Source of the DNA: ANME-2 cluster archaeon
Lineage (GTDB): Archaea > Halobacteriota > Methanosarcinia > Methanosarcinales > Methanocomedenaceae
DNA length: 64,000 bases
Reading direction: 5' to 3'
NCBI GenBank assembly: GCA_014237145.1
Contig: JAAXOC010000100.1
Span: 35,167-99,166 of the forward strand
Under the pieces are notes generated by a model, which was not told where the DNA came from, ran no database searches, and saw nothing but the letters and a program-made list of their open reading frames with translations. Shown here one piece after another: positions 1-9,259 of this stretch. Each line of letters starts with the position of its first letter. Within the stretch, counting starts at the first letter, position 1. Made by a program: the position numbers and the translations under genes.

Positions 1-353
1 TCCATAATAGCCCTTACCAATCCGGCCGCCTCATCATAGAGCTGTTCAGCCTGGTCCCTGGTAAGTTTTGCCTTCTCAAGGCGCTCCTCATCAAACTTTT
101 CCTTCTGGTCCAGGTGGAGGATCAAACCACTCACACACTTTTTTTCCTTCTCTGTCAATCTTCTTTTTTTGGTTAATTTCCATACCAGATTACGCAGCTT
201 TATTTCACGACCATCAACAGTAATTTCTTCCGGCACAACCTCCCCCACCCATGTCAGATACCTGTGAAGTCCATGCAGCATATGGTCACGCTCTTTCTGG
301 GGTATGAGCTCCTCAATGTCAAACTCTGTTAAATCATCATCCAGTTCATTCAT
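1..353 (-). CDS. DUF5788-like archaeal protein (C-terminus cut by window edge)
   Basis: An open frame reads leftward from an ATG at 353 and runs off the window at position 1, giving about 117 residues. The product is highly charged, starting MNELDDDLTEFDIEELIPQ, and continues with a basic stretch (KLTKKRRLTEKEKK) and a helical, glutamate/lysine-rich C-terminal part. There is no signal peptide, membrane segment or cysteine motif. Composition and opening sequence resemble the small euryarchaeal family I know as DUF5788, of unknown function. It lies downstream of polB and the MBL hydrolase on the same strand, separated by about 180 bases that include an AT-rich stretch that could hold its own promoter. 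The family name is recalled from pattern only. Confidence 0.65.
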   Translation of the reverse strand, partial: MNELDDDLTEFDIEELIPQKERDHMLHGLHRYLTWVGEVVPEEITVDGREIKLRNLVWKLTKKRRLTEKEKKCVSGLILHLDQKEKFDEERLEKAKLTRDQAEQLYDEAAGLVRAIM

Positions 354-536
354 TGCTAAAAGCCTCCCTGGAACAGTCCATCAACTCCCCTATACTGCGC
401 ACCCGTTTGGAAATATATTCTCCCTGCCCATGATGGGATACTGATCCTGCATATCCTGTGCTCCCACCACGTATGTACTATATCGTATTCCATATACGTT
501 CAATAAACTGCCAAATAAGATAACTATTTTGGGATC

Positions 537-1178
537 TCACAAGTACGTCTGTGCAAGACGCATTGACATACTTATCTGGCCGGCAACATCATTATCAGTC
601 ACATCCCCATGCCCGGGATACATAACCTTAACATCCAGCCCCAAAAGAAGCTTCAGCGATTCCACAAGCTGCTCCTGGCTGCCGCCGGTCAGGTCAGTGC
701 GCCCGAAACTGCCGCCAGGGAATACAGTATCCCCTGTGAACAGTATCTTTGATCTGGCATGGTACAGGCTGATGCTACCTGGTGTGTGGCCGGGAGTATG
801 GATCACTTCCAGGCTGCTGCCGTCCCCCAGTTCTATCAATTCTCCGCCACACAGCAGGCGGTCCGGTGTAAAACCTGCCCCATGAGCCCCGAACATTGCA
901 GACACGTTCGACACATCATCATCCAGTAGATAAATATCATCCTCATGCAGTGCCACACTTGCCCCAGTCCTCTTCCTTACTTCCTCCACTGCACCCCAGT
1001 GGTCATAATGCCCGTGGGTAAGTATGATGTTCTCAACCTCGTCAGGCTCCATTATTTCCGTAATCCTGTCCAGGATATATGATGCATTCATTCCCACATC
1101 GACCAGTACAGGTTTTTTTGTAACGACCAAAAAGGCATTGGCATCATAAGGTGAACTGTTGATCTGGTATACTTTCAT
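537..1178 (-). CDS. MBL-fold metallo-hydrolase (glyoxalase II-like)
   Basis: About 213 residues with the metallo-beta-lactamase signature THGHYDHWG (HxHxDH), a later GHTPGS histidine, FTGDTVF aspartate and YPGHG histidine, which together form a dinuclear zinc site. Length and motif spacing match small soluble glyoxalase II-like hydrolases; the substrate cannot be told from sequence. I place the start at the ATG at 1178 because GGAG lies just upstream (complement of 1185-1188) at good spacing. A further in-frame ATG at 1190 would include that ribosome-binding site in the coding sequence. The gene overlaps the end of polB by about 35 bases and is probably co-transcribed with it. Confidence 0.88.
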   Translation of the reverse strand: MKVYQINSSPYDANAFLVVTKKPVLVDVGMNASYILDRITEIMEPDEVENIILTHGHYDHWGAVEEVRKRTGASVALHEDDIYLLDDDVSNVSAMFGAHGAGFTPDRLLCGGELIELGDGSSLEVIHTPGHTPGSISLYHARSKILFTGDTVFPGGSFGRTDLTGGSQEQLVESLKLLLGLDVKVMYPGHGDVTDNDVAGQISMSMRLAQTYL

Positions 1179-3930
1179 ATTGTGCTCCATTTTTTTTTAA
1201 AAAATCAAATAACCGGGCCTGGTTTTTCTTTACCTTAGTCTTACTTTTTTTTGCCTGGTTGCCAGTATGCCCCGTTTCCAGGCCGCCCCCGAAATCCGCA
1301 AGTCCTTTTTGCTTCTCATCATAATCCAGGACAGATGCATCCACACCCAGTTCCCTCAGGATACGTTCCACAGGCGGAAGTATCTGTTTTTTGATATAAT
1401 AATCAACATCAAGGGCAATATTATTCTCCTTCACAAATTCAGGGTCCTCTGCCCTTTCAACAAACAGGCCGTTGCCAGCTGTTATCACAAAAGGTATCCT
1501 GTCCCCAACCGATGGCACAAAACCTGAGCGCCCCCTCATTTTCTCCACAACAGTCACATGGGGCTGTTTGTTGCGGTAACTTTCAGTCTTTTTAGTATAT
1601 TTCCTTGTCAGCACCAGGTCATTTATAGCCGAAGGCTCGGATGCAATATCAATATTCCTCACACTATTGATGACCTGCCTGACATATGTAACAGCCTCTT
1701 CGACCCTGCCTTCCTTTAACACCAGTTCCAGTACATGGTTCAGGGTCTTGCTTGTAAGCTCACACCAGTCGCGCCTGACTGTTTCCATACCCTTCACCTT
1801 GATACTGTCAGACCATCCATCGACGCCCGGTTCAAATACCCAGACCGCATATCGCTTCTTTGCAATGAAAATGGAACGCCTGGAAAAACTCTCGAACTCC
1901 AGCTCCATCGGGTCAGGCAGTGTAGCAGATACGATACCTGAGATCTTGCGCCCCACTGCACCTGCATCATCCAGTGATATACCTTCAGGTGACAACTTTA
2001 CGAACACACTGTCAGTATCCCCGTACACCACTGACAGGTCGACCTTCCGTGCCGTATCCCTGTCCAGTCCTTTCTCTGCCAGTTCCGTATCCCGATACGC
2101 CTGGTGGTTAATAATGTATATACTGCCGATCTGCCCTTCCACAACTTGCTTGGTGTTCAGGATGTTCTCCCTGCCAAAACTGGTCACTGAATTGGCCAGC
2201 GTGAGACTGTACAGTTTTGCCCTCGTGTAACCTGAATAACCGTAATAACTGTTCAGCAATATCTTCAGGGCATGTTGTGTGGCATCCAGTACCCGGGCTT
2301 CATCGCCTGAAGCATCTTTCATCCTCAGCTTGGTCTCGATGCGCTGGTTCAGCAACTCCTCAAGTATAGCGGGCACAATGCCGCGCTGAACATCTGATGA
2401 TACATACTTGCCGCCCGAAGGGGTTACCACCACATCGCCATCAGGCACATCACCCACGATCTCAGTGGTATAGCACAGGTTGTGCGCCATCATGATGGTG
2501 GGATAGAGCGACTTATAGTCCAGTATGACCACATCCTCCATCAGGCCCTTTTTTGGATCCAGCACCTCGCCGCCTTTGAGTTCTTCACTTTTCACCCGGC
2601 GCTGGTGGGCCAGGTCGCTATCTGGCCTGGGCGCCATGACCCTGTTGTGGGAACGGTACTCCCTGAGCAGGATGTTCTCTACCATATTTGTCTGCCCGCC
2701 GTCCAGTATGTCCTGGATCAGGGTGCCACTGACCCTGGATAATGCCATGAACCTGTCCAGCAGGCTTAACTGCTGCAAAAGGTCCATTGCCAGTTCAGCA
2801 TCCCGCCTGGCATAATCTATAAATTTCCTGAACTTCTCACCTGTATCGTTCCAGTATTCTTCCATATCTGCCGGACTGACATCCAGCTTCTCCTTATCCA
2901 GCAGTTCCCTGGCAGTATTCTTCAGCGTATATTGTTTCAGGCTGAAATCCCGCCTGAGGATGGGTAGTACGTCCACAGCAACACGACCAGCCATATAGAT
3001 TTTTGTCACATATCCGATCTTGCGGTAGAACACTGACCTGCCGTCACGGCCCATTGCCGATTTTATCTTGATCTTGCGCCCAGCCTCCAGGGTCTTTACT
3101 CTGTCTACGATATATGGAATATCGAACCCGTTGGAATTGTATCCAACAAACATGTCAGGGTCATATTCCCTGACAATCTTAAAGAAGCGCTCAAGCATTT
3201 CCACTTCATCAGGGAAGCTTTCAGTGTCACTGTCCAGCCCCTCCGCTTTTTTTGACAACAGAACAGTAGTACTGCTGCCATTGAATTCTGGCTCGAATGT
3301 GCAGCTTATCATGATGATAGGGGCTTTTTCAGGCACAGGCATGCCGCCGTCGATTGGCAGGCATTCGATATCGAATGCCATGTATCTCAACTGGGAATTT
3401 GGGATAATATCCACAGGTATAACAGTATCTGCCACGATCTTAACCTGTGATTCCACCTCGAACAGGTTGATACCATTGAACTTATCCTCTTCCAGCGGTT
3501 CCGAATCGGTCTCGACCCAGGACATGCCGCCAATACCCGAATCGATCATGAACCGGTTCCTGAACAGTATATCGGTTTCATATATCCCAGAGACGCCCCT
3601 GATATCCAGGATGTCATCCCTTATGGCAGGTACGCCTTTTGGATCCTTGAGGATGAGTTTCAGCATGGTGGTAGGTTTTTCAAAATATCCTACGGGTTCG
3701 TAGCGTTCTGTTAGCTGTACGTCGGTTACGTGTTCTGTGAACGTTGCTTTGATATTTTCTGCCAGTTCGCTTGCCTTTCCAGGGTTATCAGGTTTTAAAA
3801 AGAAATACGGTTTAAAGCCTGGTACAAAACAGCAAATACTCTGCCCGGCTTCGTTCTTACCGTACAGGCGTATGACCGGGTTGCCCAGATCATCATAGGT
3901 ATAGTCTGCATCCAGGATCTGGAATTTCAT
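1144..3930 (-). CDS. polB: DNA polymerase family B (PolB), replicative/repair polymerase
   Basis: A 928-residue archaeal B-family DNA polymerase without an intein. The exonuclease domain carries Exo I FDIE (about residues 186-189), Exo II around YNSNGFDIPY (264-273) and Exo III YARRDAEL (373-380). The polymerase domain has motif A DYKSLYPTIM (471-480), motif B LLNSYYGY (558-565), motif C YGDTDSVF (636-643) and KKRYAV. A PIP box, QARLFDFL (about 904-911), near the C-terminus should bind PCNA. The last 17 residues are translated across the start region of the MBL gene. The A run at 1189-1198 just before the end is a possible slippage site. All catalytic motifs are intact, so it should be an active proofreading polymerase. 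Confidence 0.97.
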   Translation of the reverse strand: MKFQILDADYTYDDLGNPVIRLYGKNEAGQSICCFVPGFKPYFFLKPDNPGKASELAENIKATFTEHVTDVQLTERYEPVGYFEKPTTMLKLILKDPKGVPAIRDDILDIRGVSGIYETDILFRNRFMIDSGIGGMSWVETDSEPLEEDKFNGINLFEVESQVKIVADTVIPVDIIPNSQLRYMAFDIECLPIDGGMPVPEKAPIIMISCTFEPEFNGSSTTVLLSKKAEGLDSDTESFPDEVEMLERFFKIVREYDPDMFVGYNSNGFDIPYIVDRVKTLEAGRKIKIKSAMGRDGRSVFYRKIGYVTKIYMAGRVAVDVLPILRRDFSLKQYTLKNTARELLDKEKLDVSPADMEEYWNDTGEKFRKFIDYARRDAELAMDLLQQLSLLDRFMALSRVSGTLIQDILDGGQTNMVENILLREYRSHNRVMAPRPDSDLAHQRRVKSEELKGGEVLDPKKGLMEDVVILDYKSLYPTIMMAHNLCYTTEIVGDVPDGDVVVTPSGGKYVSSDVQRGIVPAILEELLNQRIETKLRMKDASGDEARVLDATQHALKILLNSYYGYSGYTRAKLYSLTLANSVTSFGRENILNTKQVVEGQIGSIYIINHQAYRDTELAEKGLDRDTARKVDLSVVYGDTDSVFVKLSPEGISLDDAGAVGRKISGIVSATLPDPMELEFESFSRRSIFIAKKRYAVWVFEPGVDGWSDSIKVKGMETVRRDWCELTSKTLNHVLELVLKEGRVEEAVTYVRQVINSVRNIDIASEPSAINDLVLTRKYTKKTESYRNKQPHVTVVEKMRGRSGFVPSVGDRIPFVITAGNGLFVERAEDPEFVKENNIALDVDYYIKKQILPPVERILRELGVDASVLDYDEKQKGLADFGGGLETGHTGNQAKKSKTKVKKNQARLFDFLKKNGAQYESIPDQQFTL

Positions 3931-4201
3931 CTGGTCATATAGTTAATTTGGAATTGACTTAAGAGTTTCCAAAACAGGATGAATATTGGCGGTATAGAGG
4001 CTGTCCCACATCCAATTTCCACATTGCTCAATCCCCTTGTCAAAAAGTCTCTTAATCCCAGATCCTGTTTAATATTTCCAAAACCATCCCACCGTTTCCT
4101 TTCGTTTACAGATATAAAGATTAACTTGATCCACCTTTCATGCTGGCATCGAAGTGTTTACTATCATTCGGTACTATTAGAATGCGAGGAATGAAAGTAG
4201 A

Positions 4202-4924
4202 ATGGTACATGAGATTATTCAGGCACAGTGTCCCAATTGTTCACCACATGAACCTGTGCCCCACGATATACTGAAAGAAAAACCAGACATATTGATAAAA
4301 TGCACACTGTGTGATGCAATCCATCCTTATTACTCTGAAAAAAAGAAGAAAACAAATATCAGGGTTGTTATCAGTGCAGGCGATAACTCCACCAAAAGCA
4401 CAATTGTCCAGGATAATGATGAGATCATATCCGTGGATGATGAGTTCATAGTGGAAAGCGGACCCGAAGGCGATGCCAGTTTTGTGCTTGTCACATCAAT
4501 CGAATCAGGCGACAAACGGGTAAATAGTGCCAGGGCCGATGAGATCGATACAATATGGACCAGATATACGGATACAGTCACGACCAAGATATCCATCACA
4601 CGAGGCTGGCAGACAGAATCCATTGAAATGGAAGTGCCTGGTGAACGGGAGTTCACAGTCGGGGAAATGTTGTCGTCAGGGTCTAACAGTTTCGTAATAA
4701 AAAAGATAAAGGTGCGTGATGGGAAATTCCTTAAAAGGAACGGGGAGTGCATCATGGCAAAATACATCAAACGTATCTTTGCCGACTCCTCGGAACGGAT
4801 GGAATGGTTAAGGGATTACAAAAAGACCGGGAAAAAAAGACCGGGAAAATCATACTCAGGCGGACCTGTGATCAAACCACGGGGGCCTTCAACATGGACC
4901 TTGAAAAGGAAAGAAGGCAACTAA
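4202..4924 (+). CDS. HVO_0476-family archaeal zinc-finger protein
   Basis: About 240 residues. The N-terminus has two cysteine pairs, CPNC (residues 10-13) and CTLC (about 35-38), forming a zinc finger. A beta-rich middle region follows, then a basic C-terminus rich in lysine, arginine and proline ([17 protein letters not shown]). This layout matches a conserved but uncharacterised euryarchaeal zinc-finger family (COG1326-like, HVO_0476). The gene overlaps the start of pcm by 31 bases, suggesting translational coupling. It is divergent from polB, with about 270 bases of shared upstream sequence between them. A nucleic-acid-binding role is plausible from the zinc finger and basic tail but is inference. 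Confidence 0.8.
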   Translation: MVHEIIQAQCPNCSPHEPVPHDILKEKPDILIKCTLCDAIHPYYSEKKKKTNIRVVISAGDNSTKSTIVQDNDEIISVDDEFIVESGPEGDASFVLVTSIESGDKRVNSARADEIDTIWTRYTDTVTTKISITRGWQTESIEMEVPGEREFTVGEMLSSGSNSFVIKKIKVRDGKFLKRNGECIMAKYIKRIFADSSERMEWLRDYKKTGKKRPGKSYSGGPVIKPRGPSTWTLKRKEGN

Positions 4925-5532
4925 TAAATGGATTAAGATCAAGATATCCGGAAATCCGGGACAGGGTTCTTGATGCAATGGTACGTGTGCCCAGGCATAG
5001 TTTCATGAATGAAAGTGAGCAGAGGTTCGCATATGCAGACAATCCGCTTTCGATCGGGGAGGGACAGACCATATCCGCACCACATATGGTGGCCATAATG
5101 TGTAACCTGCTGGAGCTTGAGCCCGGGCAGAAAGTGCTGGAAGTGGGGGGAGGTTGCGGATATCATGCTGCTGTCATGGCCGAACTGGTCCGCCCTGGCG
5201 GACATGTATATACAATTGAACGTATCCCATCACTCGCCGCGTTTGCAGGAAAAAACCTAGCCAAAACGGGATATGAAGATGTAACTGTCATAATCGAGGA
5301 CGGCAGCCAGGGATTGCCTGCACTTGCTCCTTTTGACAGGATATCTGTTGCGTGTTCTGCGCCTGAAGTGCCTGAGGTCCTGGTCGAACAACTGGCAGCA
5401 GGTGGAAAAATGGTGATACCTGTGGGCCGTTACATGCAGGAACTTTACCTGATCACGAAGTCGAACGGCGTAAAAAAGGAAGCAAAGGGTGGGGTCGTGT
5501 TTGTACCCCTGGTTGGAAAATACGGATTCTGA
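4894..5532 (+). CDS. pcm: Protein-L-isoaspartate O-methyltransferase
   Basis: About 212 residues from the internal ATG at 4894 ([10 protein letters not shown]), a usual length and N-terminus for archaeal Pcm; the frame stays open further upstream. The SAM-binding glycine loop reads [14 protein letters not shown] where most homologues have GTGSGY, a mild variation. Downstream hallmarks include the acidic TIER after the second strand, [22 protein letters not shown] and a C-terminal VPLVGKYGF. The enzyme methylates abnormal L-isoaspartyl residues to start protein repair in the cytoplasm. It overlaps the preceding zinc-finger gene by 31 bases. Confidence in the family is high; the variant loop is not expected to abolish SAM binding. 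Confidence 0.93.
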   Translation: MDLEKERRQLINGLRSRYPEIRDRVLDAMVRVPRHSFMNESEQRFAYADNPLSIGEGQTISAPHMVAIMCNLLELEPGQKVLEVGGGCGYHAAVMAELVRPGGHVYTIERIPSLAAFAGKNLAKTGYEDVTVIIEDGSQGLPALAPFDRISVACSAPEVPEVLVEQLAAGGKMVIPVGRYMQELYLITKSNGVKKEAKGGVVFVPLVGKYGF

Positions 5533-5563
5533 TTCCAATAAGAAATTTGTTACTACGGACCAA

Positions 5564-5608
5564 TCATATCCTTTACAACCATATCCTTTACAGTCACATC
5601 CTTTAATG
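5564..5608. repeat. Three imperfect 15-bp tandem repeats between pcm and nreA
   Basis: Three consecutive 15-base units of the form TCATATCCTTTACAA fill most of the short pcm-nreA spacer, ending about 25 bases before the nreA start. They have no coding sense. They may be a slippage product, or may contribute to nreA expression. Confidence 0.7.
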
Positions 5609-5633
5609 TAGCCGCCCCCCAATATACCTGAAC

Positions 5634-6842
5634 ATGCCTTCGCTATGTGTATCCTGTAAGGGGAAGGGGCTGTGCGGCCGTCCTGCCTGCCCCATACTTG
5701 AGAGGTTCAAGTCACTTGGCACAACTGCCAAACTTTCTGATAACATTTTCGGTGCATCTCCGCCCTCGGTCTTTGTGGGACGGTACGGGTATCCACAGGT
5801 ATCTGCAGGACCACTGATACCGCCTGAGGTCACGGGCAGTGATGCTGCTATCTATGACAGTCCGGGCTCATGGAACAACTTGGGTATCAGGGATATTGTG
5901 GGACTCAGGTCCAGCCTGGTCAGGTCAAATATGAAGTTCAATATCAAGGATGCTTCAAATCCTGATACCATGCTACAAAAGACCCAGGAACTGGCATTAT
6001 CTGAAAAACCTGTAGATACAGAGGTATGGTTCAGCAAGGTGCCCCGCGTGGGACTGCGTTTCGATGGTGTACTCTCGCCCATGGGCCCGGCCGGAGAGGT
6101 TACAAAGCTGGATATTGCACAGAACCCGGTAGTCCCCAGGCAGGTGGATAAAGCAGTAAGTGATACCGATGCCAGGGCTGTTGATGAAATAGAGGAACTC
6201 TATAACGCAGATATCACTGTGGATCACATTAACAGGTTACTTTCTATCGGACTGCTGGGAAAACAGCGCAAGATCGTGCCCACCCGCTGGTCCATCACCG
6301 CCACAGATGATATGGTCGGGAAGATGTTGATCGATGAGATCCGATATTTCCCTGAGGTGAATGATATCCTGCTGTACAGCGGAGGATTGCACGGTAACCA
6401 CTTCGAGATACTGGTATTTCCAGGTGCCTTTGCGTACGAATTAATAGAGATATGGATGCCAAAGGCTGTATGGTCAACCGGGGCAACTTCGGTAGAATCG
6501 GATTGGGAGGACTATAGTGGCAAGAAAGGATACTCGAACCTGGGCGGCGGGTATTATGCAGCTCGCCTGCCTGTGCTGGAGCACCTGACCCGGATGCGCC
6601 GCAGTGCCAATGTGTTCGCGATCAGGGAAATTACGCCCGATTACTGGGCACCCCTGGGGGTATGGGTGGTCAGGGAAGCTGCCCGGGAAGCAGTGTCATC
6701 GGTCCCGGTGAGATTTGATTCAGTTAACGATGCACTGGATGATATGTCTTTGCGGATTAATACCGTTAGCGAGATGTGGCGACCCGAATCAAAACTGCTG
6801 GACAGGAAGATGAACCAGAAGAGGCTAATGGATTTTCTTTAG
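5634..6842 (+). CDS. nreA: NreA-type archaeal DNA repair protein with C-terminal PIP box
   Basis: 402 residues. The N-terminus has a cysteine-rich motif (CVSCKGKGLCGRPAC) typical of Nre proteins, followed by FVGRYGYPQVSAGPL, the conserved core signature. The last eight residues, QKRLMDFL, form a PCNA-interacting box, as reported for NreA proteins that act with PCNA in DNA damage tolerance. Family length is about 400 residues, so the gene is full length. It follows pcm after about 100 bases containing a tandem repeat. PolB in this window carries a very similar box (QARLFDFL), so both probably dock on the same clamp. Molecular activity of the Nre family is not settled. Confidence 0.93.
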   Translation: MPSLCVSCKGKGLCGRPACPILERFKSLGTTAKLSDNIFGASPPSVFVGRYGYPQVSAGPLIPPEVTGSDAAIYDSPGSWNNLGIRDIVGLRSSLVRSNMKFNIKDASNPDTMLQKTQELALSEKPVDTEVWFSKVPRVGLRFDGVLSPMGPAGEVTKLDIAQNPVVPRQVDKAVSDTDARAVDEIEELYNADITVDHINRLLSIGLLGKQRKIVPTRWSITATDDMVGKMLIDEIRYFPEVNDILLYSGGLHGNHFEILVFPGAFAYELIEIWMPKAVWSTGATSVESDWEDYSGKKGYSNLGGGYYAARLPVLEHLTRMRRSANVFAIREITPDYWAPLGVWVVREAAREAVSSVPVRFDSVNDALDDMSLRINTVSEMWRPESKLLDRKMNQKRLMDFL

Positions 6843-6904
6843 GATTGTGTAAATGAAGACATAATTGAAGACACAAATGAAAATACAAACGAAGATAGAA
6901 AGTC

Positions 6905-6968
6905 AAGAAAATGCTCACTTCGTTCGCATTTTCTAAGCCTACAGGAAAGTATATACTTTCCTATTACG
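6905..6968. repeat. Dispersed two-hairpin repeat, copy 1
   Basis: Two adjacent inverted repeats: AGAAAATGC (6906-6914) pairs with GCATTTTCT (6926-6934) around an 11-base loop, and 6943-6962 is a perfect 20-bp palindrome centred on TATATA. A near-identical copy lies at 9112-9175. Both copies sit in intergenic space between genes in the same orientation, here between nreA and the M50 protease. The form suggests a REP-like or terminator/processing element. Confidence 0.85.
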
Positions 6969-7009
6969 TTGAATAATATTAAATCATAGTATCCTCATAG
7001 GTTCTTTCT

Positions 7010-7708
7010 ATGCCTGAAATTGAACAGTCCCAGGTGAGCGGTCTTGAAGAAGTACATTTCCAGACTGTGCGCTCGAAAAAAATGGCCATATTCAATACAA
7101 GCAGTACTGAATTGAAACATCTGTTCATTTCCTGGGTGGCAATATCCTATGCATTCGCCATTATGCTCGCATGGTCGGACCTGGGTGGTAGGAGGCCCAC
7201 GAGCTCTGAGATATTCGGGCCGTTTATCACTGACCTGTTCATAATCTCCCTGATCACAGTGGGTATATCCTTTATATTCCATGAAATGGGGCACAAGTTC
7301 GTTGCCCAGCAGTACGGTGCATGGGCCGAGTTCAGGATGAGTTTCGGGATGCTGCTGCTGGCCATTTACATGGCATGGCAGATCGGTATACTGTTTGCAG
7401 CACCCGGGGCCGTGCAGATATTCGGACCTCATATTACCAAAAAACAATACGGTAAGATCGCTGCCTCCGGTCCTGTGATGAACCTGTTTTTGGCTTTTGC
7501 TTTCATGCCGCTGTTAAATGGTACCGGGTTTTTAAACGATATAGGTCGCCTGGGTGTGATCATCAACCTGTTGCTGGCAGGATTCAATATGCTGCCGATC
7601 AGCGTACTGGACGGGCGCAAGGTGCTGGCATGGAGTCCGATTGTATACATCGGGTTGTTCATGACAATAATTGTTGTAGGTATGTTCTTTGTTGCCATAT
7701 TGATATAA
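7010..7708 (+). CDS. Site-2 protease-like membrane zinc metallopeptidase (M50)
   Basis: 232 residues with about six hydrophobic segments. The zinc-binding motif HEMGH is at residues 91-95 inside a membrane segment. The second conserved M50 motif is at residues 193-202 (NMLPISVLDG) and supplies the third ligand, Asp201. This is the minimal architecture of archaeal site-2 proteases, without PDZ or CBS domains. Such enzymes cleave substrates within the membrane, often membrane-anchored regulators or small peptides; the substrate is unknown here. The first 30 residues are soluble. A dispersed hairpin repeat lies immediately upstream, and the gene is probably monocistronic. Confidence 0.92.
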   Translation: MPEIEQSQVSGLEEVHFQTVRSKKMAIFNTSSTELKHLFISWVAISYAFAIMLAWSDLGGRRPTSSEIFGPFITDLFIISLITVGISFIFHEMGHKFVAQQYGAWAEFRMSFGMLLLAIYMAWQIGILFAAPGAVQIFGPHITKKQYGKIAASGPVMNLFLAFAFMPLLNGTGFLNDIGRLGVIINLLLAGFNMLPISVLDGRKVLAWSPIVYIGLFMTIIVVGMFFVAILI

Positions 7709-7864
7709 GAATGGAAAAGACGTCACTCCTGCAATAATTAACAAATAATCACTTATATTTTCAATTTGCTGTTCGATTCCAGTAAGACTTTTATAGTTTA
7801 AACAATCTGGAAGATTCCTGAAAAAATTCGAATTACCATTCACATTGCCTGTGAGGAATCATAA

Positions 7865-9001
7865 TTGAACACAGAACTGATTGAACCATTCGATCTGAAG
7901 ATCGGATATCTTACTCCAAAAAACCCTATTGCTCTTGCCCCTATGGCAGGTATTACCAACAGCAATTTTGCACAACAGTTCACTGACCATGCAGGACTGG
8001 TGGTACTGGGTGGTTATAACCTGGATGATAGTACAAACGATGCTGCAAAAAGAATTGCCCAGCGCGGGCGCAGTGAGTTCGTAACAGATTCACCAATGGA
8101 ATTCCTGACATCTGAGCTGGAAACAATTACTGGTAACTCTGATGATTGTGCTGTCCTTGTTAATGTCAGGGCGGCAGATATCGATGCATATGTTGAGGCT
8201 GCCCGTATCGCTAAAAAATACGGAGCAGGTATTGAAATAAATGCACACTGCCGCCAGCCCGAGATCATGGAACTGGGCGCAGGTCAATCCCTGCTTGAGC
8301 ATCCTGATACCTTGCGCGAGATCATTGAGGCGGTCAAGGGTACAGGAGTTGTAGTGTCTGTCAAGATCAGGGCCAATGTGGTTGACGACTTGATGACTGC
8401 CTATATGATTGAAAAGGCGGGTGCCCATATCATCCATATCGATGCCGTGGGCAGACATGGGGCTGACGTCAATCTCATAAAAAGGATACGCAACATTACA
8501 TCCCTGTTTATTATTGGTAACAATTCGATCGTTGATTATTCTGGAGCCAAGTCCATGTTCTCCAGGGGTGCTGATATGGTCTCTGCTGCCAGGGCAGTAT
8601 TAAAAGAACCCAACACCCTGCGGTTCCTTGTGGACCAGATCACCTCATACCAGATAACTACAGGCTGGTATAATTCGCCAAAGCACATATGCGGCGGTGG
8701 GGACCTGCGGGCACTGGCTTTTTGCTGCCTGCCAGTAAAACCCTGTGCAGTTCACAATGCCCTTAACCAGATCGGTATGTCAGCCGAGGAGTTTACAAAG
8801 CTGAAACTGCAAATCGTGGAAGGCACACTCCTGGAATATGGGGATAGTACCTGTTTCGGCAGCATGGCATGGTGCTGCAAGATCACCAAACCATGTTTCT
8901 TAAGGGACGGCGTGCTGGAAGTGGTGGGTCTTTCTGATATTGACTTTATGCGTCTTAAAAAGCAGATGTCTGAAGAAATACTGGCACACCGAAAGCGATA
9001 A
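7865..9001 (+). CDS. Methanogenesis marker protein 9 (DUS-like TIM barrel plus cysteine-rich C-terminus)
   Basis: 378 residues from a TTG start at 7865, preceded by GTGAGGA at 7851-7857. The N-terminal two-thirds resembles the flavin-binding TIM barrel of dihydrouridine synthases (APMAGITNSNF at the start, INAHCRQP in the middle). The C-terminal third is cysteine-rich, with CGGGDLRALAFCC, KPCAVH, TCFGSMAWCC and KPCFLRDG, consistent with metal or iron-sulfur binding. This combination is the marker 9 domain restricted to methanogens and their methane-oxidising relatives; its reaction is not established. It is the strongest single clue to the lifestyle of the organism. No partner gene is adjacent. 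Confidence 0.88.
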   Translation: MNTELIEPFDLKIGYLTPKNPIALAPMAGITNSNFAQQFTDHAGLVVLGGYNLDDSTNDAAKRIAQRGRSEFVTDSPMEFLTSELETITGNSDDCAVLVNVRAADIDAYVEAARIAKKYGAGIEINAHCRQPEIMELGAGQSLLEHPDTLREIIEAVKGTGVVVSVKIRANVVDDLMTAYMIEKAGAHIIHIDAVGRHGADVNLIKRIRNITSLFIIGNNSIVDYSGAKSMFSRGADMVSAARAVLKEPNTLRFLVDQITSYQITTGWYNSPKHICGGGDLRALAFCCLPVKPCAVHNALNQIGMSAEEFTKLKLQIVEGTLLEYGDSTCFGSMAWCCKITKPCFLRDGVLEVVGLSDIDFMRLKKQMSEEILAHRKR

Positions 9002-9111
9002 ATAGTAATTTTTAATCTGGAAACATACTGATCACAATCAACTATGAAGGTGAAAAGCAGTTGTACTTTTAGCCGTACTTTTTCAAAACTTTGATGATTC
9101 AATACAATATA

Positions 9112-9175
9112 AAGAAAATGCTCACTTCGTTCGCATTTTCTAAGCCTACAGGAAAGTATATAATTTCCTATACGT
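9112..9175. repeat. Dispersed two-hairpin repeat, copy 2
   Basis: Second copy of the element at 6905-6968. The first stem-loop is identical (9113-9121 pairs with 9133-9141); the second palindrome, 9150-9169, has one mismatch. It lies between the marker 9 gene and the sensor kinase, about 85 bases ahead of the kinase ATG. Confidence 0.85.
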
Positions 9176-9259
9176 TATAGAAATTGAGCAATTCACACAT
9201 TATTGGATCTATCTAAATTATGGTGGTATAGTATTAAAAAAGAAGAAAAATTCTCACTA

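Noticed and set aside
3979..4194. 71-codon frame between polB and the zinc-finger gene
   Set aside because: No ribosome-binding site or recognisable sequence; it occupies the divergent promoter region.
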